Under the pieces are notes generated by a model. It had not been told where the DNA came from. It was given only the letters and a program-made list of their open reading frames with translations, and did not search any database. A stretch of 64,000 nt of DNA from Larkinella rosea (GTDB lineage Bacteria; Bacteroidota; Bacteroidia; Cytophagales; Spirosomataceae): contig NZ_RQJO01000008.1 of assembly GCF_003858635.1 (NCBI RefSeq), positions 496,001-560,000 on the forward strand, read 5' to 3'. This document shows, piece after piece, positions 25,420 through 33,098 of the stretch. Numbering within the stretch: position 1 is the first letter of the stretch; every line of letters starts with the position of its first letter. The position numbers and the translations under genes were made by a program.

Positions 25420-25944
25420 TTAGGGTGCGATTAAGGCTGCGTACATGTTTCCGCTTCCGTAGCGCGAAGGTCGCTCACCTAGCTTTTCAACGGAACCATA
25501 ACCCACCGTTTTAAAGAGCTGGGTCAGCGAGCGGAAACTGACGGGATAAGGAACCCAGGTCGGAACCGGCTGATCGGTATCGTATTCAACGATCAAAAAC
25601 CGCCCGCCCGGTTTCAGATAATTGCTGAGCTTTCGGAGAAAACCGGGTTTATCCGCTACGTAATGCAGGGCGTTGGCCATCAGAATACCGTCCAGCGCCG
25701 GGAGCTCCAGATCATCCCGGACGAAATCCTGTTGTCGGGGGACCACTTCAACCCCGTTGGGCCGGATTTCCGGTTTTAACGGATTGTTCTGGTCAAGGGC
25801 GTAAATGCGGCTTTCTTTCGGCAAATAATGAGCCAGCGCGTACGTGAACAAACCGGAACCGCAGCCCAGATCGGCCCAGACCGAGGGCTCTGACTGATGC
25901 TGGCTATGGCTCTGGATGAGTTGGATGGCTTCGGAAAGTTCCAT
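25420..25944 (-). CDS. class I SAM-dependent methyltransferase
   Basis: A 174-residue enzyme with a Rossmann methyltransferase fold. Motif I is VWADLGCGSGLFTYALA, the acidic residue after strand 2 is in RIYALDQNN, and strands 4-5 are LDGILMANALHYV and GGRFLIVEYD. It lacks N-terminal extensions and is short for the family. The methyl acceptor is unknown. It is 194 bases upstream of DoxX on the same strand and 81 bases after the protease gene start region of the other operon, so it is probably a separate unit. Confidence 0.88.
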   Translation of the reverse strand: MELSEAIQLIQSHSQHQSEPSVWADLGCGSGLFTYALAHYLPKESRIYALDQNNPLKPEIRPNGVEVVPRQQDFVRDDLELPALDGILMANALHYVADKPGFLRKLSNYLKPGGRFLIVEYDTDQPVPTWVPYPVSFRSLTQLFKTVGYGSVEKLGERPSRYGSGNMYAALIAP

Positions 25945-26025
25945 TGGACGGACTATTGGTTACGGATTTGCAATCCGCGTCATCAACCACAATGCCGTTC
26001 AGCCAGTAGTTGGTTCGACTAACCC

Positions 26026-28698
26026 CTAAATTTTTATAATTTTCCACACGACGGCTTTTTTATTCGTCGTCTCGACCCGTAGCAGATAGGTACCCGACGC
26101 AAAGGTACTAATATCCCACTCCTGCTGCCGAACCGGTGTCAAAAGTGTTTTCTGTTTTACTTCCCGGCCCTGCTGATCGCTCAATTGAAGTCGCTTGATG
26201 AGTCGGGGAGCTGTCACTTTTATGAACAATCGACCGGAAGTTGGATTCGGGTAAACCGCAACTTCTTGATCAACCGACGGTTCCGTCGCTAACACCAGAA
26301 CCCCGATCGTGAGCGGATTTTTCACCGTACCGTTTGCACAACTGACATCACTTAACCCGGATACCGTAAGGTTGTAGCTAATGGGCTGTTGAGTCGCATG
26401 GAATATCGCCTGGTAAGGCGAATCGGCTGTTTGAATCACCTGCCCGTCCCAGCGGGTAAAGAGCCAGGGGGCCGTTCCGGTTAAAGCCACCGAAATACGG
26501 GCACTGTCGCCCGGAGCCAAGTCGGGCCGGTTGCTGCTTAGCTCGGCTGTCGGTAAAGGCATGACGGTGATTTGTATCGAATCACGCGACAGCAGGGCGG
26601 GCTCACTACTTTCAGCATAGACAGTATATGGACCGGCTTTTAGGGCCAGAGGTAACGAGGACGAAAAATCCGGGCCGCTGATGACTGTGGGGTAACGTAC
26701 GGTTTGTGATCCCGACTTTAAAACCAGTGAGAACTGGTTTGTGGGAGCTGCACTTCCCTGGAGCGTGATCGAAGCGGTCAAAAGGTCGCCGGGGCAATAA
26801 CCGGTTTTGTTGGTCTTGGTCAGCAACAGTTTCGGCCGCACGTTCACCAACAGGTTAGCTTCGGTGCCGGAGCAGCCATCGTCATAGCAACGGGCGTGGT
26901 AGGTTGTATTGATTGTTGGTTTGACCACGAATTGATTGGTGCCTTTCTCCAACTGATTGCTGACGGTTTCACTGGCATTATTCCACGACCAGACGACGCT
27001 GCTACATCCTTCGGCTTTCAGGGTGACTGATTCACCTGCTTCGGAGTTTTGTTTGGAGACCGAAAGGTTAGGGGCTTCCATCGATCCACAGGGGCTGCTG
27101 CGGATAATCTGGTAGGGGCCATTGAACCACAAATTTCCCCGGCCATCGACGGTCATTTTACCAAGGTTGCTAAACGCCGGTAACGTACCCAGATTCTTCC
27201 ACGCCTGTCCGTCGTATCGATAGAGCTTCTGAAAACCATCAATAATGTAAAGATTGCCAAACGGGTCATTCGCCATATTTCGAATCGATGTTATGGGCGT
27301 GGTCGGCGTGGTCCAGTTTTGTCCGTCGAATTTCGCCAGAACCGGAAATGGGTTTGTATTGCTCGATTGGGAAACCCAAAGATTACCAAGGGCATCGGTG
27401 GCAATGTCCAGGATGTATTTGCCCAATTGGGAGATCATGTCACTGGAAAAAGCGCGGGACGTTTTGGTAAGCGGGTTAAACTCTACCAGCGTGTAAGGAG
27501 TATTGGACGAGTTCAATTGAATCATCCAAATAAAACCCGGTCGAATAAGTCGTTTAGTTATCCAGGAATTAGCCGGGGGTTCATACATTTTTGTCAGATT
27601 ATCAGCCGCCGGGGCATAAATTCCGTAGGAACTGTAGAACAACCTCGGACTGGTACTGAAATCGGAAAAGGAAAAAGTTGGTTTAAAAAGAACCCGTTCT
27701 GCCAATTCGCCGGACGAATCTACCAGTTTCCCCATCTGCTGATAAGGCGTAACTGAATAATTGCCATTCCCGGTTGAAACCCCATTGATCAACCATAATC
27801 CCCCCGGATTGTCTTCGCTAAGCGCTAATCTATAACTGCCAATTTTGCCATTGGTAGACGTTCTGGTAATCGACTGAAGAGCCAGGTTTTCCGGGTTTAA
27901 TTGAAACAATCCATCCCGATTATGGACTGTCCAAAGCGCGTCATCGGTTACTTTTATCGAATTTAGTAATCCCAGTGGCAGAGTTGGATGGGTAACTGTG
28001 TTGATAAACGACCATTTAAAAGCCATTTGGTCAGTTCCGGTTCGAAATGTCTGCTTCATTCGGGAGAGCACACCGGTAGGAAGCGTGGGATCTTGACCTT
28101 CGTTTACGTCCTCTACTTTTACATAGTAAAGCGTGTTAGGCCGTAGATTTTCAATCAGGCCCATGACGCTGGCCTGAGTTGAATTATCGTACAGTGATTT
28201 CCTGTAAACCAACTGCGTAAACGACGAATCGGTCGCTACACTGATTTGATGCGTGAGCGTATTGCCGTCCCTGTAATAGGCAAATGGAAAGGTCAGTAGA
28301 GCCGGGCTAAACGGAATCATGAAACTGCCGGGCAATGGATTTATAAAAAACCGCCCGGTTTTCGACCACGGTCCGGTTTCGCTCCCCACCACCGCTCGGA
28401 TACGCCAGATAGTCGGCCCCTGTTTACCAAAAAAAGTCGAGAACGACGGTTTTTCACTGACGCTCTTCGTAAACGAAGTAAAGCTTTCGTCACTGGCCGA
28501 CGTAATTTGAATTTCATACGCGGTTGCACCCGGTACGGGTTGTACCGAAAACGATTGCATCCCGTTGTCACTGGGGACAAACCGTTGATCCTGAGCTGGT
28601 GAAAGAAGAACCGGAGCGGCAATCGGGTTGGTCGTCCGCAATTGGCAACTAGCTGACCATTCTGATAAACCGAAGCGGTTAACGGCCCTTAAACGCAC
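26026..28698 (-). CDS. C-terminal part of a T9SS-sorted protease (frameshift-separated)
   Basis: An 890-residue frame that continues the protease encoded at 28679-29692. It opens in the middle of a fibronectin type III domain (RLRAVNRFGLSEWS) and has no signal peptide of its own. Order: two or more Fn3-like domains (1-230), a propeller-like region with repeats such as DALGNLWVSQ, DPFGNLYIID and DGRGNLWFNG (about 230-545), Ig-like domains (550-800) and a type A T9SS sorting domain beginning VAVYPNPTSGRLFIKV and ending VVWKIIKI. The cell would export and anchor it on the surface if the frame were restored. The MRLRA start is an artefact of the shift. Confidence 0.85.
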   Translation of the reverse strand: MRLRAVNRFGLSEWSASCQLRTTNPIAAPVLLSPAQDQRFVPSDNGMQSFSVQPVPGATAYEIQITSASDESFTSFTKSVSEKPSFSTFFGKQGPTIWRIRAVVGSETGPWSKTGRFFINPLPGSFMIPFSPALLTFPFAYYRDGNTLTHQISVATDSSFTQLVYRKSLYDNSTQASVMGLIENLRPNTLYYVKVEDVNEGQDPTLPTGVLSRMKQTFRTGTDQMAFKWSFINTVTHPTLPLGLLNSIKVTDDALWTVHNRDGLFQLNPENLALQSITRTSTNGKIGSYRLALSEDNPGGLWLINGVSTGNGNYSVTPYQQMGKLVDSSGELAERVLFKPTFSFSDFSTSPRLFYSSYGIYAPAADNLTKMYEPPANSWITKRLIRPGFIWMIQLNSSNTPYTLVEFNPLTKTSRAFSSDMISQLGKYILDIATDALGNLWVSQSSNTNPFPVLAKFDGQNWTTPTTPITSIRNMANDPFGNLYIIDGFQKLYRYDGQAWKNLGTLPAFSNLGKMTVDGRGNLWFNGPYQIIRSSPCGSMEAPNLSVSKQNSEAGESVTLKAEGCSSVVWSWNNASETVSNQLEKGTNQFVVKPTINTTYHARCYDDGCSGTEANLLVNVRPKLLLTKTNKTGYCPGDLLTASITLQGSAAPTNQFSLVLKSGSQTVRYPTVISGPDFSSSLPLALKAGPYTVYAESSEPALLSRDSIQITVMPLPTAELSSNRPDLAPGDSARISVALTGTAPWLFTRWDGQVIQTADSPYQAIFHATQQPISYNLTVSGLSDVSCANGTVKNPLTIGVLVLATEPSVDQEVAVYPNPTSGRLFIKVTAPRLIKRLQLSDQQGREVKQKTLLTPVRQQEWDISTFASGTYLLRVETTNKKAVVWKIIKI

Positions 28699-29692
28699 AA
28701 AAAACGATTGATTCGGTTTTCAGTAGACTGACATCATACCCGTTGAACGCGGTCGAGTCACTCACGATTTTTTTTGCAAAGTCGGCGGTTTCAGCGATTT
28801 CGATATCAAACCGTTCGGCCTGCGGCTGTCCATCCCAATACAAAAAAGGGCTTCCTGAGAGGGAAAGTTCAGCCGGTAAAACAGGAGCCTTGTCGGGTGC
28901 GGCCGTTAGTTTCGCAAAATTCTTATCGGCATGAACGGTCATTACGGCCTGACAAAGCGGGTGGAACTGAAAGGATTGGCTGGAACAGTAGCTCATGATC
29001 GTTCCTTGTGCGGTTTGCAGTGAGCCCGTATAATTACAATTCCCCTCAATATTGGCGCAATAATCGATTGGGCCGCCCGCCCAGGAGCAATCCTGCGTAT
29101 GTGGTGAGCCAAAGTTATGCCCCAACTCGTGGGCAATGGTCTTGAGATATTTTAATGGCGCTGCCGAATACGTTCCGCCTAAACTGCCCAGGCCACCCGC
29201 TCCTGTTACCACTTTTGTGTAGAGATACGAAACTTTATCGTACTTTATTTCCTGGAAGCCCTTTCCCCAGACGTTTATCAGCGTGGCAAATAACTTATAC
29301 AAATCCGATTCGCCCTTATACGGGTCAGATGCGGCATCTTTCCAAATATGAATCCGGACAACCACGAGCTGGGTATTGATTTCACGCTCGTACACCTGTG
29401 AAACCGCTTCGATTTGTTTCAGTACATAACCGCGAATCTGGTTGGTGTCCTTGTCGAATTGCAAATAGGTTTCGGAGTCAATGTCGACGGCAATTCGGCA
29501 GATGTTGCGGGGCGTAGCGGCTTTGCGGGCTTGCTGATTAGCCAGCAACTGCTTTGCCTGCCCCATCATCCGGACGATGGTATCGGGCAAATTCTGAGTA
29601 TTAACCCCACAAACCGGCCCGGTTTGAGCCTGCACACAATGACTGAAAATGAAAAACGACAGGGCAAGCAGTAATTTGGAGCGATCGTTCAT
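28679..29692 (-). CDS. reprolysin-like zinc metalloprotease, N-terminal part (frameshift-separated)
   Basis: A 337-residue frame with signal peptide (MNDRSKLLLALSFFIFSHCV, cut near VQAQ) and an M12-type catalytic domain. The zinc site HELGHNFGSPH gives His188, Glu189, His192 and His198; the Met-turn is IMSYC (Met233). Paired cysteines follow (CSWAGGPIDYC, CNYTG). The frame ends inside an Fn3 domain with YDVSLLKTESIVFCAFKGR. The run of six A on the plus strand at 28699-28704 is the break: with five, the reading would be SIVFVRLRAVNRF and join the 26026-28698 frame into one protein of about 1220 residues. Confidence 0.88.
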   Translation of the reverse strand: MNDRSKLLLALSFFIFSHCVQAQTGPVCGVNTQNLPDTIVRMMGQAKQLLANQQARKAATPRNICRIAVDIDSETYLQFDKDTNQIRGYVLKQIEAVSQVYEREINTQLVVVRIHIWKDAASDPYKGESDLYKLFATLINVWGKGFQEIKYDKVSYLYTKVVTGAGGLGSLGGTYSAAPLKYLKTIAHELGHNFGSPHTQDCSWAGGPIDYCANIEGNCNYTGSLQTAQGTIMSYCSSQSFQFHPLCQAVMTVHADKNFAKLTAAPDKAPVLPAELSLSGSPFLYWDGQPQAERFDIEIAETADFAKKIVSDSTAFNGYDVSLLKTESIVFCAFKGR

Positions 29693-29716
29693 AATGATTG
29701 GATGGCAGGAAACGGG

Positions 29717-29739
29717 TCAACTCAATAAATTCGAGTTGA
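29717..29739. promoter_or_regulatory. small inverted repeat upstream of the protease gene
   Basis: TCAACTC (29717-29723) and GAGTTGA (29733-29739), perfect 7-bp arms with a 9-base centre, 25 bases before the protease ATG. It could be a regulator site or a leader hairpin. No promoter box recognised nearby. Confidence 0.3.
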
Positions 29740-29894
29740 TCGCCCATCTCTATCACTATGACGTTGCCCGCCCGACGAAGTCACTTACTGATTCGTAGCG
29801 GGAAGAGAGTAATCGCTTAAATGCGTTAGTGCGTATTTGTCAATAAGCCTGGAAGAATTGGAATACTAAATTGATAGTGAGGTATTTATATTTT

Positions 29895-30980
29895 TCAAGA
29901 TTGGCCGCTAAGCACTGCCTGAAAGATCGACAACACATTGACGCCTTCGTATTCCATGGCCAGATAACCGCCCGGTTTTTCCTGCAAAACAATTGGCGAA
30001 GGCGGTAGCGTAGCCGGAATGTCAAAATCCGGAACCAGCGAAAAACCGCTTTCCTGCAAATACTGAATCCATTGCTCCGCTGGCTGGTGTTTCTCGAACC
30101 GATTGTCGTCGGAATGACCGACGACGTCGTCGATTTCCCGCCCGAAAAACATCTTCAGCCCGTTTTTGGCCGTAGTGTCGATATCCAGGCTGTCGATGAC
30201 GCCAAATGCCGCGCCGTAATGATTATAAGCATTCAGCGTCCGGCGACGCCAGTCCGGTTCCAAGTGATCCGAATGCGGTTCGGTCAGTAGAAGCAGGTCG
30301 GGTTGCAACGACTGGATTTGGTGAAAAAATGCCTGTCGCTGCGAAACCGTGGGCAGGTGATGAATCGTCAGGGAACTATTGATAACAAGCCGGTCGTATT
30401 CCGGGGGTACCGTTTGGGCGAGCGCATCGGGCGCGAGTTCTTCGACCAGCGAAACCAGTGAAACGAATTCGACGGCAAACGGCGCTTTTTCGGCGGTTTG
30501 CCGAATCTGCGTTTCTGCAAAAGCAACGGCTTCGGCAAACGGCTCGACGCCGACAAGAGTCAGTTTTTGCAGGCGGTTTTCGGTTTTGATCAGCTCATCG
30601 AGCAGCCGCACGATCTGAATTCCCCGCCCAATCCCGACGTCCATTACCACGGCATTTTCGGCGGTTTTCAACGCGTTCACCATCGCCCGATTCGTGATGG
30701 CGTGACTCATCACCACAAACGGCATCCGGTTGATCAGCACATCGAACAATACAATTTGCGGAATTTCAAACCGTTGCAGATACAGATGTTCGTGCGAACC
30801 GGCCTGCGGCTGGACGTGATCGCGAATGGCTTTCAGAAACAGCGTGTCCAGCAATAATTCCGGTTGGGCCTCAATCGCCGAAAGATGAGCCTGCAACTGC
30901 TCCTCCAGCCCGGTCAGAGCCGAAGGAGCAGGTTGATCGTGAAGGGAATCAATAAGTTGACTCAGCTCCGTCTTTGTCAT
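29895..30980 (-). CDS. bacterial GRAS-domain protein (methyltransferase-like Rossmann fold)
   Basis: A 361-residue protein whose conserved blocks follow the GRAS domain known from plant DELLA/SCARECROW regulators and reported in bacteria as a SAM-methyltransferase relative. Seen here: MPFVVMSHAITNRAMVNAL, then VVMDVGIGRGIQIVRLLDEL (VHIID block, about 111-130), RLVINSSLTIHHLP (197-210), LLLLTEPHSDH plus RRTLNAYNHYGAAFGVIDSL (PFYRE-like, 229-265), FFGREIDDVVG and RFEKHQPAEQWIQYL (RVER-like), SGFSLVPDF and the SAW-like end. Start at 30980 gives an ATGA overlap with the lactonase gene; 31004 is possible. It may methylate or bind a small molecule. Its gene is coupled to a lactonase-type propeller. 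Confidence 0.8.
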   Translation of the reverse strand: MTKTELSQLIDSLHDQPAPSALTGLEEQLQAHLSAIEAQPELLLDTLFLKAIRDHVQPQAGSHEHLYLQRFEIPQIVLFDVLINRMPFVVMSHAITNRAMVNALKTAENAVVMDVGIGRGIQIVRLLDELIKTENRLQKLTLVGVEPFAEAVAFAETQIRQTAEKAPFAVEFVSLVSLVEELAPDALAQTVPPEYDRLVINSSLTIHHLPTVSQRQAFFHQIQSLQPDLLLLTEPHSDHLEPDWRRRTLNAYNHYGAAFGVIDSLDIDTTAKNGLKMFFGREIDDVVGHSDDNRFEKHQPAEQWIQYLQESGFSLVPDFDIPATLPPSPIVLQEKPGGYLAMEYEGVNVLSIFQAVLSGQS

Positions 30981-32104
30981 TTTACCGTAAATAGCTTCAG
31001 ACAAACCGGCGCAGGCACTTTGATCTGGTTGCCCGTCGGCGTCAGTTTACCGGTTTTCCCGTCAACTTTATACACTACAATGTTGTCCGTATCCTGATTG
31101 GCGGCAAAAGCATACTCGCCTTTGGGATCGATCAGGAAATTGCGGGGTGTTTTGCCTTCTGTCGGCTGCTGGCCGATGAGCGTCGGTTTTCCGTCTCCGG
31201 CAATCGACAGAATGGCCAGCGCATTATACCCGCGGTTCGACTGGTACAGAAACCTGCCTTTCGGATCAGTATGAATGTCCGCGCTCGTATTGTTAGTACC
31301 GGTAAAGTCGGCCGGAAGGGTTTTTACATTATCCTCGATCAGCGTCAGCGCACCGGTTTTGCTGTTGAGCGCAAACGTGGCCACACTCGAGGTCAGTTCT
31401 TCGGCCAGATACAGGAATTTTCCGTTGGGATGAATCGTGATGTGACGCGGTCCTGAGCCCGGCGAAACGCTGACGTAGGGCGTTGCGGCCGGTTTTACCT
31501 TGCCCGATGCCGGATCAAATTCGTAAATGTAGACCTTGTCGGTGCCGAGGTCGCAGACGTACACAAACCGGTTGTTGGGCGAAATCGTGGCCGAGTGAAT
31601 GTGCGGTTTTTCCTGCCGTTGGGCGTGGGCGCTTTTGCCTTCGTACTTCAGCGTGTCGGTGGCGACTCCCAGTTTGCCATCGTTCTGGATCGGCAAAACC
31701 GTGAAGGTTCCTCCGCCGTAGTTCGAGACAAACGCCAGCTTGCCGGTTTGGTCGATGGCGATGTGACAGGGACCGCGGCCGTACGACGACTGCTGGTTCA
31801 TCATCGTCAGTTTACCGGTTTTAGCTTCGATGGCATACGAACTAACTCCGCCCGAGTTGGCAGCCGCTTCATTAACCGAATACAGGTATTTACCGGTGGG
31901 GTGAATGGCCAGAAACGACGGGCTTTTGGCGTTGGAAACCGTCTGGAGTTGTTTCAGCGAGCCGTTGGCGCGGTCGAATTCCAGGACGTAAACCCCTTCG
32001 CTGCCCCGGGTCGAGTACGTTCCGACGTAGAGAACTTCTTTGGGAGACTGGGCGCGGGACATAAAACTCAAAAGGAGTGCGGCTACTACAAATAGTTTTT
32101 TCAT
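30977..32104 (-). CDS. lactonase-family beta-propeller protein (6-phosphogluconolactonase-like)
   Basis: A 375-residue exported protein (signal MKKLFVVAALLLSFMSRAQS) of the seven-bladed 3-carboxymuconate-cyclase/6-phosphogluconolactonase family (PF10282). Blade repeats are visible: PSFLAIHPTGKYLYSVNE, then GPCHIAIDQTGKLAFVSNYG, PRHITIHPNGKFLYLAEE and TPRNFLIDPKGEYAFAANQ. The export signal argues against a role in the cytosolic pentose-phosphate pathway and for a periplasmic lactone or sugar acid. It is the first gene of a two-gene operon with the GRAS protein (4-base overlap). Confidence 0.92.
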   Translation of the reverse strand: MKKLFVVAALLLSFMSRAQSPKEVLYVGTYSTRGSEGVYVLEFDRANGSLKQLQTVSNAKSPSFLAIHPTGKYLYSVNEAAANSGGVSSYAIEAKTGKLTMMNQQSSYGRGPCHIAIDQTGKLAFVSNYGGGTFTVLPIQNDGKLGVATDTLKYEGKSAHAQRQEKPHIHSATISPNNRFVYVCDLGTDKVYIYEFDPASGKVKPAATPYVSVSPGSGPRHITIHPNGKFLYLAEELTSSVATFALNSKTGALTLIEDNVKTLPADFTGTNNTSADIHTDPKGRFLYQSNRGYNALAILSIAGDGKPTLIGQQPTEGKTPRNFLIDPKGEYAFAANQDTDNIVVYKVDGKTGKLTPTGNQIKVPAPVCLKLFTVK

Positions 32105-32128
32105 AAGTCAGGGGGAATAATCAGGTCA

Positions 32129-32136
32129 CAAAGCTA
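32129..32136 (-). promoter_or_regulatory. -7 promoter box for the lactonase-GRAS operon
   Basis: On the minus strand TAGCTTTG, a perfect TAnnTTTG, 24 bases before the lactonase ATG and just after the yceI terminator. It indicates that lactonase and GRAS are transcribed independently of yceI. Confidence 0.55.
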
Positions 32137-32138
32137 AC

Positions 32139-32172
32139 AAAAAGGACAAGCCGTTGGTGGCCTGTCCTTTTT
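32139..32172 (-). terminator. terminator of yceI
   Basis: Perfect 10-bp arms AAAAAGGACA (32139-32148) and TGTCCTTTTT (32163-32172), with an inner GCC/GGC pair. Read on the minus strand it ends in TTTTT. It lies 92 bases after the yceI stop. Confidence 0.8.
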
Positions 32173-32263
32173 GGGCAACTGGTTTCGTATTTAAAGGTTC
32201 TGATCCTTGATCGCTCAGAAAACCGGGTTGGGGCTTTCTTAAACTATAAACTTACTTACTGGC

Positions 32264-32833
32264 TTATTGCTTGCCAAATTCGGCGTTCGCGCGGAGGGCG
32301 ATTTCGTCACTGACAACCGCCGTGGTCATGTTGGGTCCGATGCCGAAATCCGAGCGTTTCAGTTCACCGGTGATTTTGAAACCGGCCACGTCTTTTTTGC
32401 TCATCGGATGCTGAATCGGGCCATTCAGCGTAACATCCAGCGTAACGGGTTTGGTCACGCCATGCATGGTCATGTCGCCGGTCACTTTATACTTTTTGCC
32501 TTCTACTTTCTGAAAGGTCTTGCTTTTGAACGTCAGGGTTGGAAACTTGGCCGCATCGAAGAATTTATCGCTTTTCAAATCCGAATCGCGCCGTTCGTTG
32601 TCTGTGTCGATGCTGTTGACGTCGGCGGTCAGTTCAACCACCGCGTCCGAAAAATCGGGTTTTGAGGAAGTCAGCGTGGCGTCGAACGTCTTGAAATTGC
32701 CATCGACTTCCGAAACCAGCAAGTGGGTAACCGTAAAACCGACTTTGGCGTGGGCCTTATCAAGTTTCCAGGTTTGAGCAAACGTAGCTGCTGATGCAAA
32801 GAGAAATGCCGTAAACAATGTAGCTTTTTTCAT
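32264..32833 (-). CDS. YceI-family periplasmic protein
   Basis: A 189-residue exported protein (signal MKKATLFTAFLFASAATFAQ) of the YceI family, a lipocalin-like barrel that binds isoprenoid-type lipids in characterised members. Family strings: WKLDKAHAKVGFTVTHLLVSE, then SIDTDNERRDSDLKSDKFFD, KYKVTGDMTMHGVTKPVTL and SDFGIGPNM. Complete and of normal length. The probable location is the periplasm. It stands alone with its own terminator. Confidence 0.95.
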   Translation of the reverse strand: MKKATLFTAFLFASAATFAQTWKLDKAHAKVGFTVTHLLVSEVDGNFKTFDATLTSSKPDFSDAVVELTADVNSIDTDNERRDSDLKSDKFFDAAKFPTLTFKSKTFQKVEGKKYKVTGDMTMHGVTKPVTLDVTLNGPIQHPMSKKDVAGFKITGELKRSDFGIGPNMTTAVVSDEIALRANAEFGKQ

Positions 32834-33098
32834 AAAATATCAGGATTTGATTAAAAAATACCCTTGGTTTTAGAGCGCTTAATAATACTAAAAAATCCTT
32901 GTATCTACATGTAAAATAATTATTTTCTTTGTTCAGGGCTGAAAACCGGCGCGGCACGAACTGAAAATGCCGGGGTAAATTCGATAACCCGGTTTTTGGT
33001 CGGGCCCATTCGCTGTTGGTTATCTGGGAGAAAAAAGTAATTTTTGCTTGCCGGAATAATCCCGGCCCAATTCATCAACCTAAACGACTCATTGATTC

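Noticed and set aside
19970-25944. Large NRPS/PKS gene cluster
   Set aside because: There is one A-T-TE protein only, with no condensation, ketosynthase or PPTase genes; a minimal unit is the most that can be claimed.
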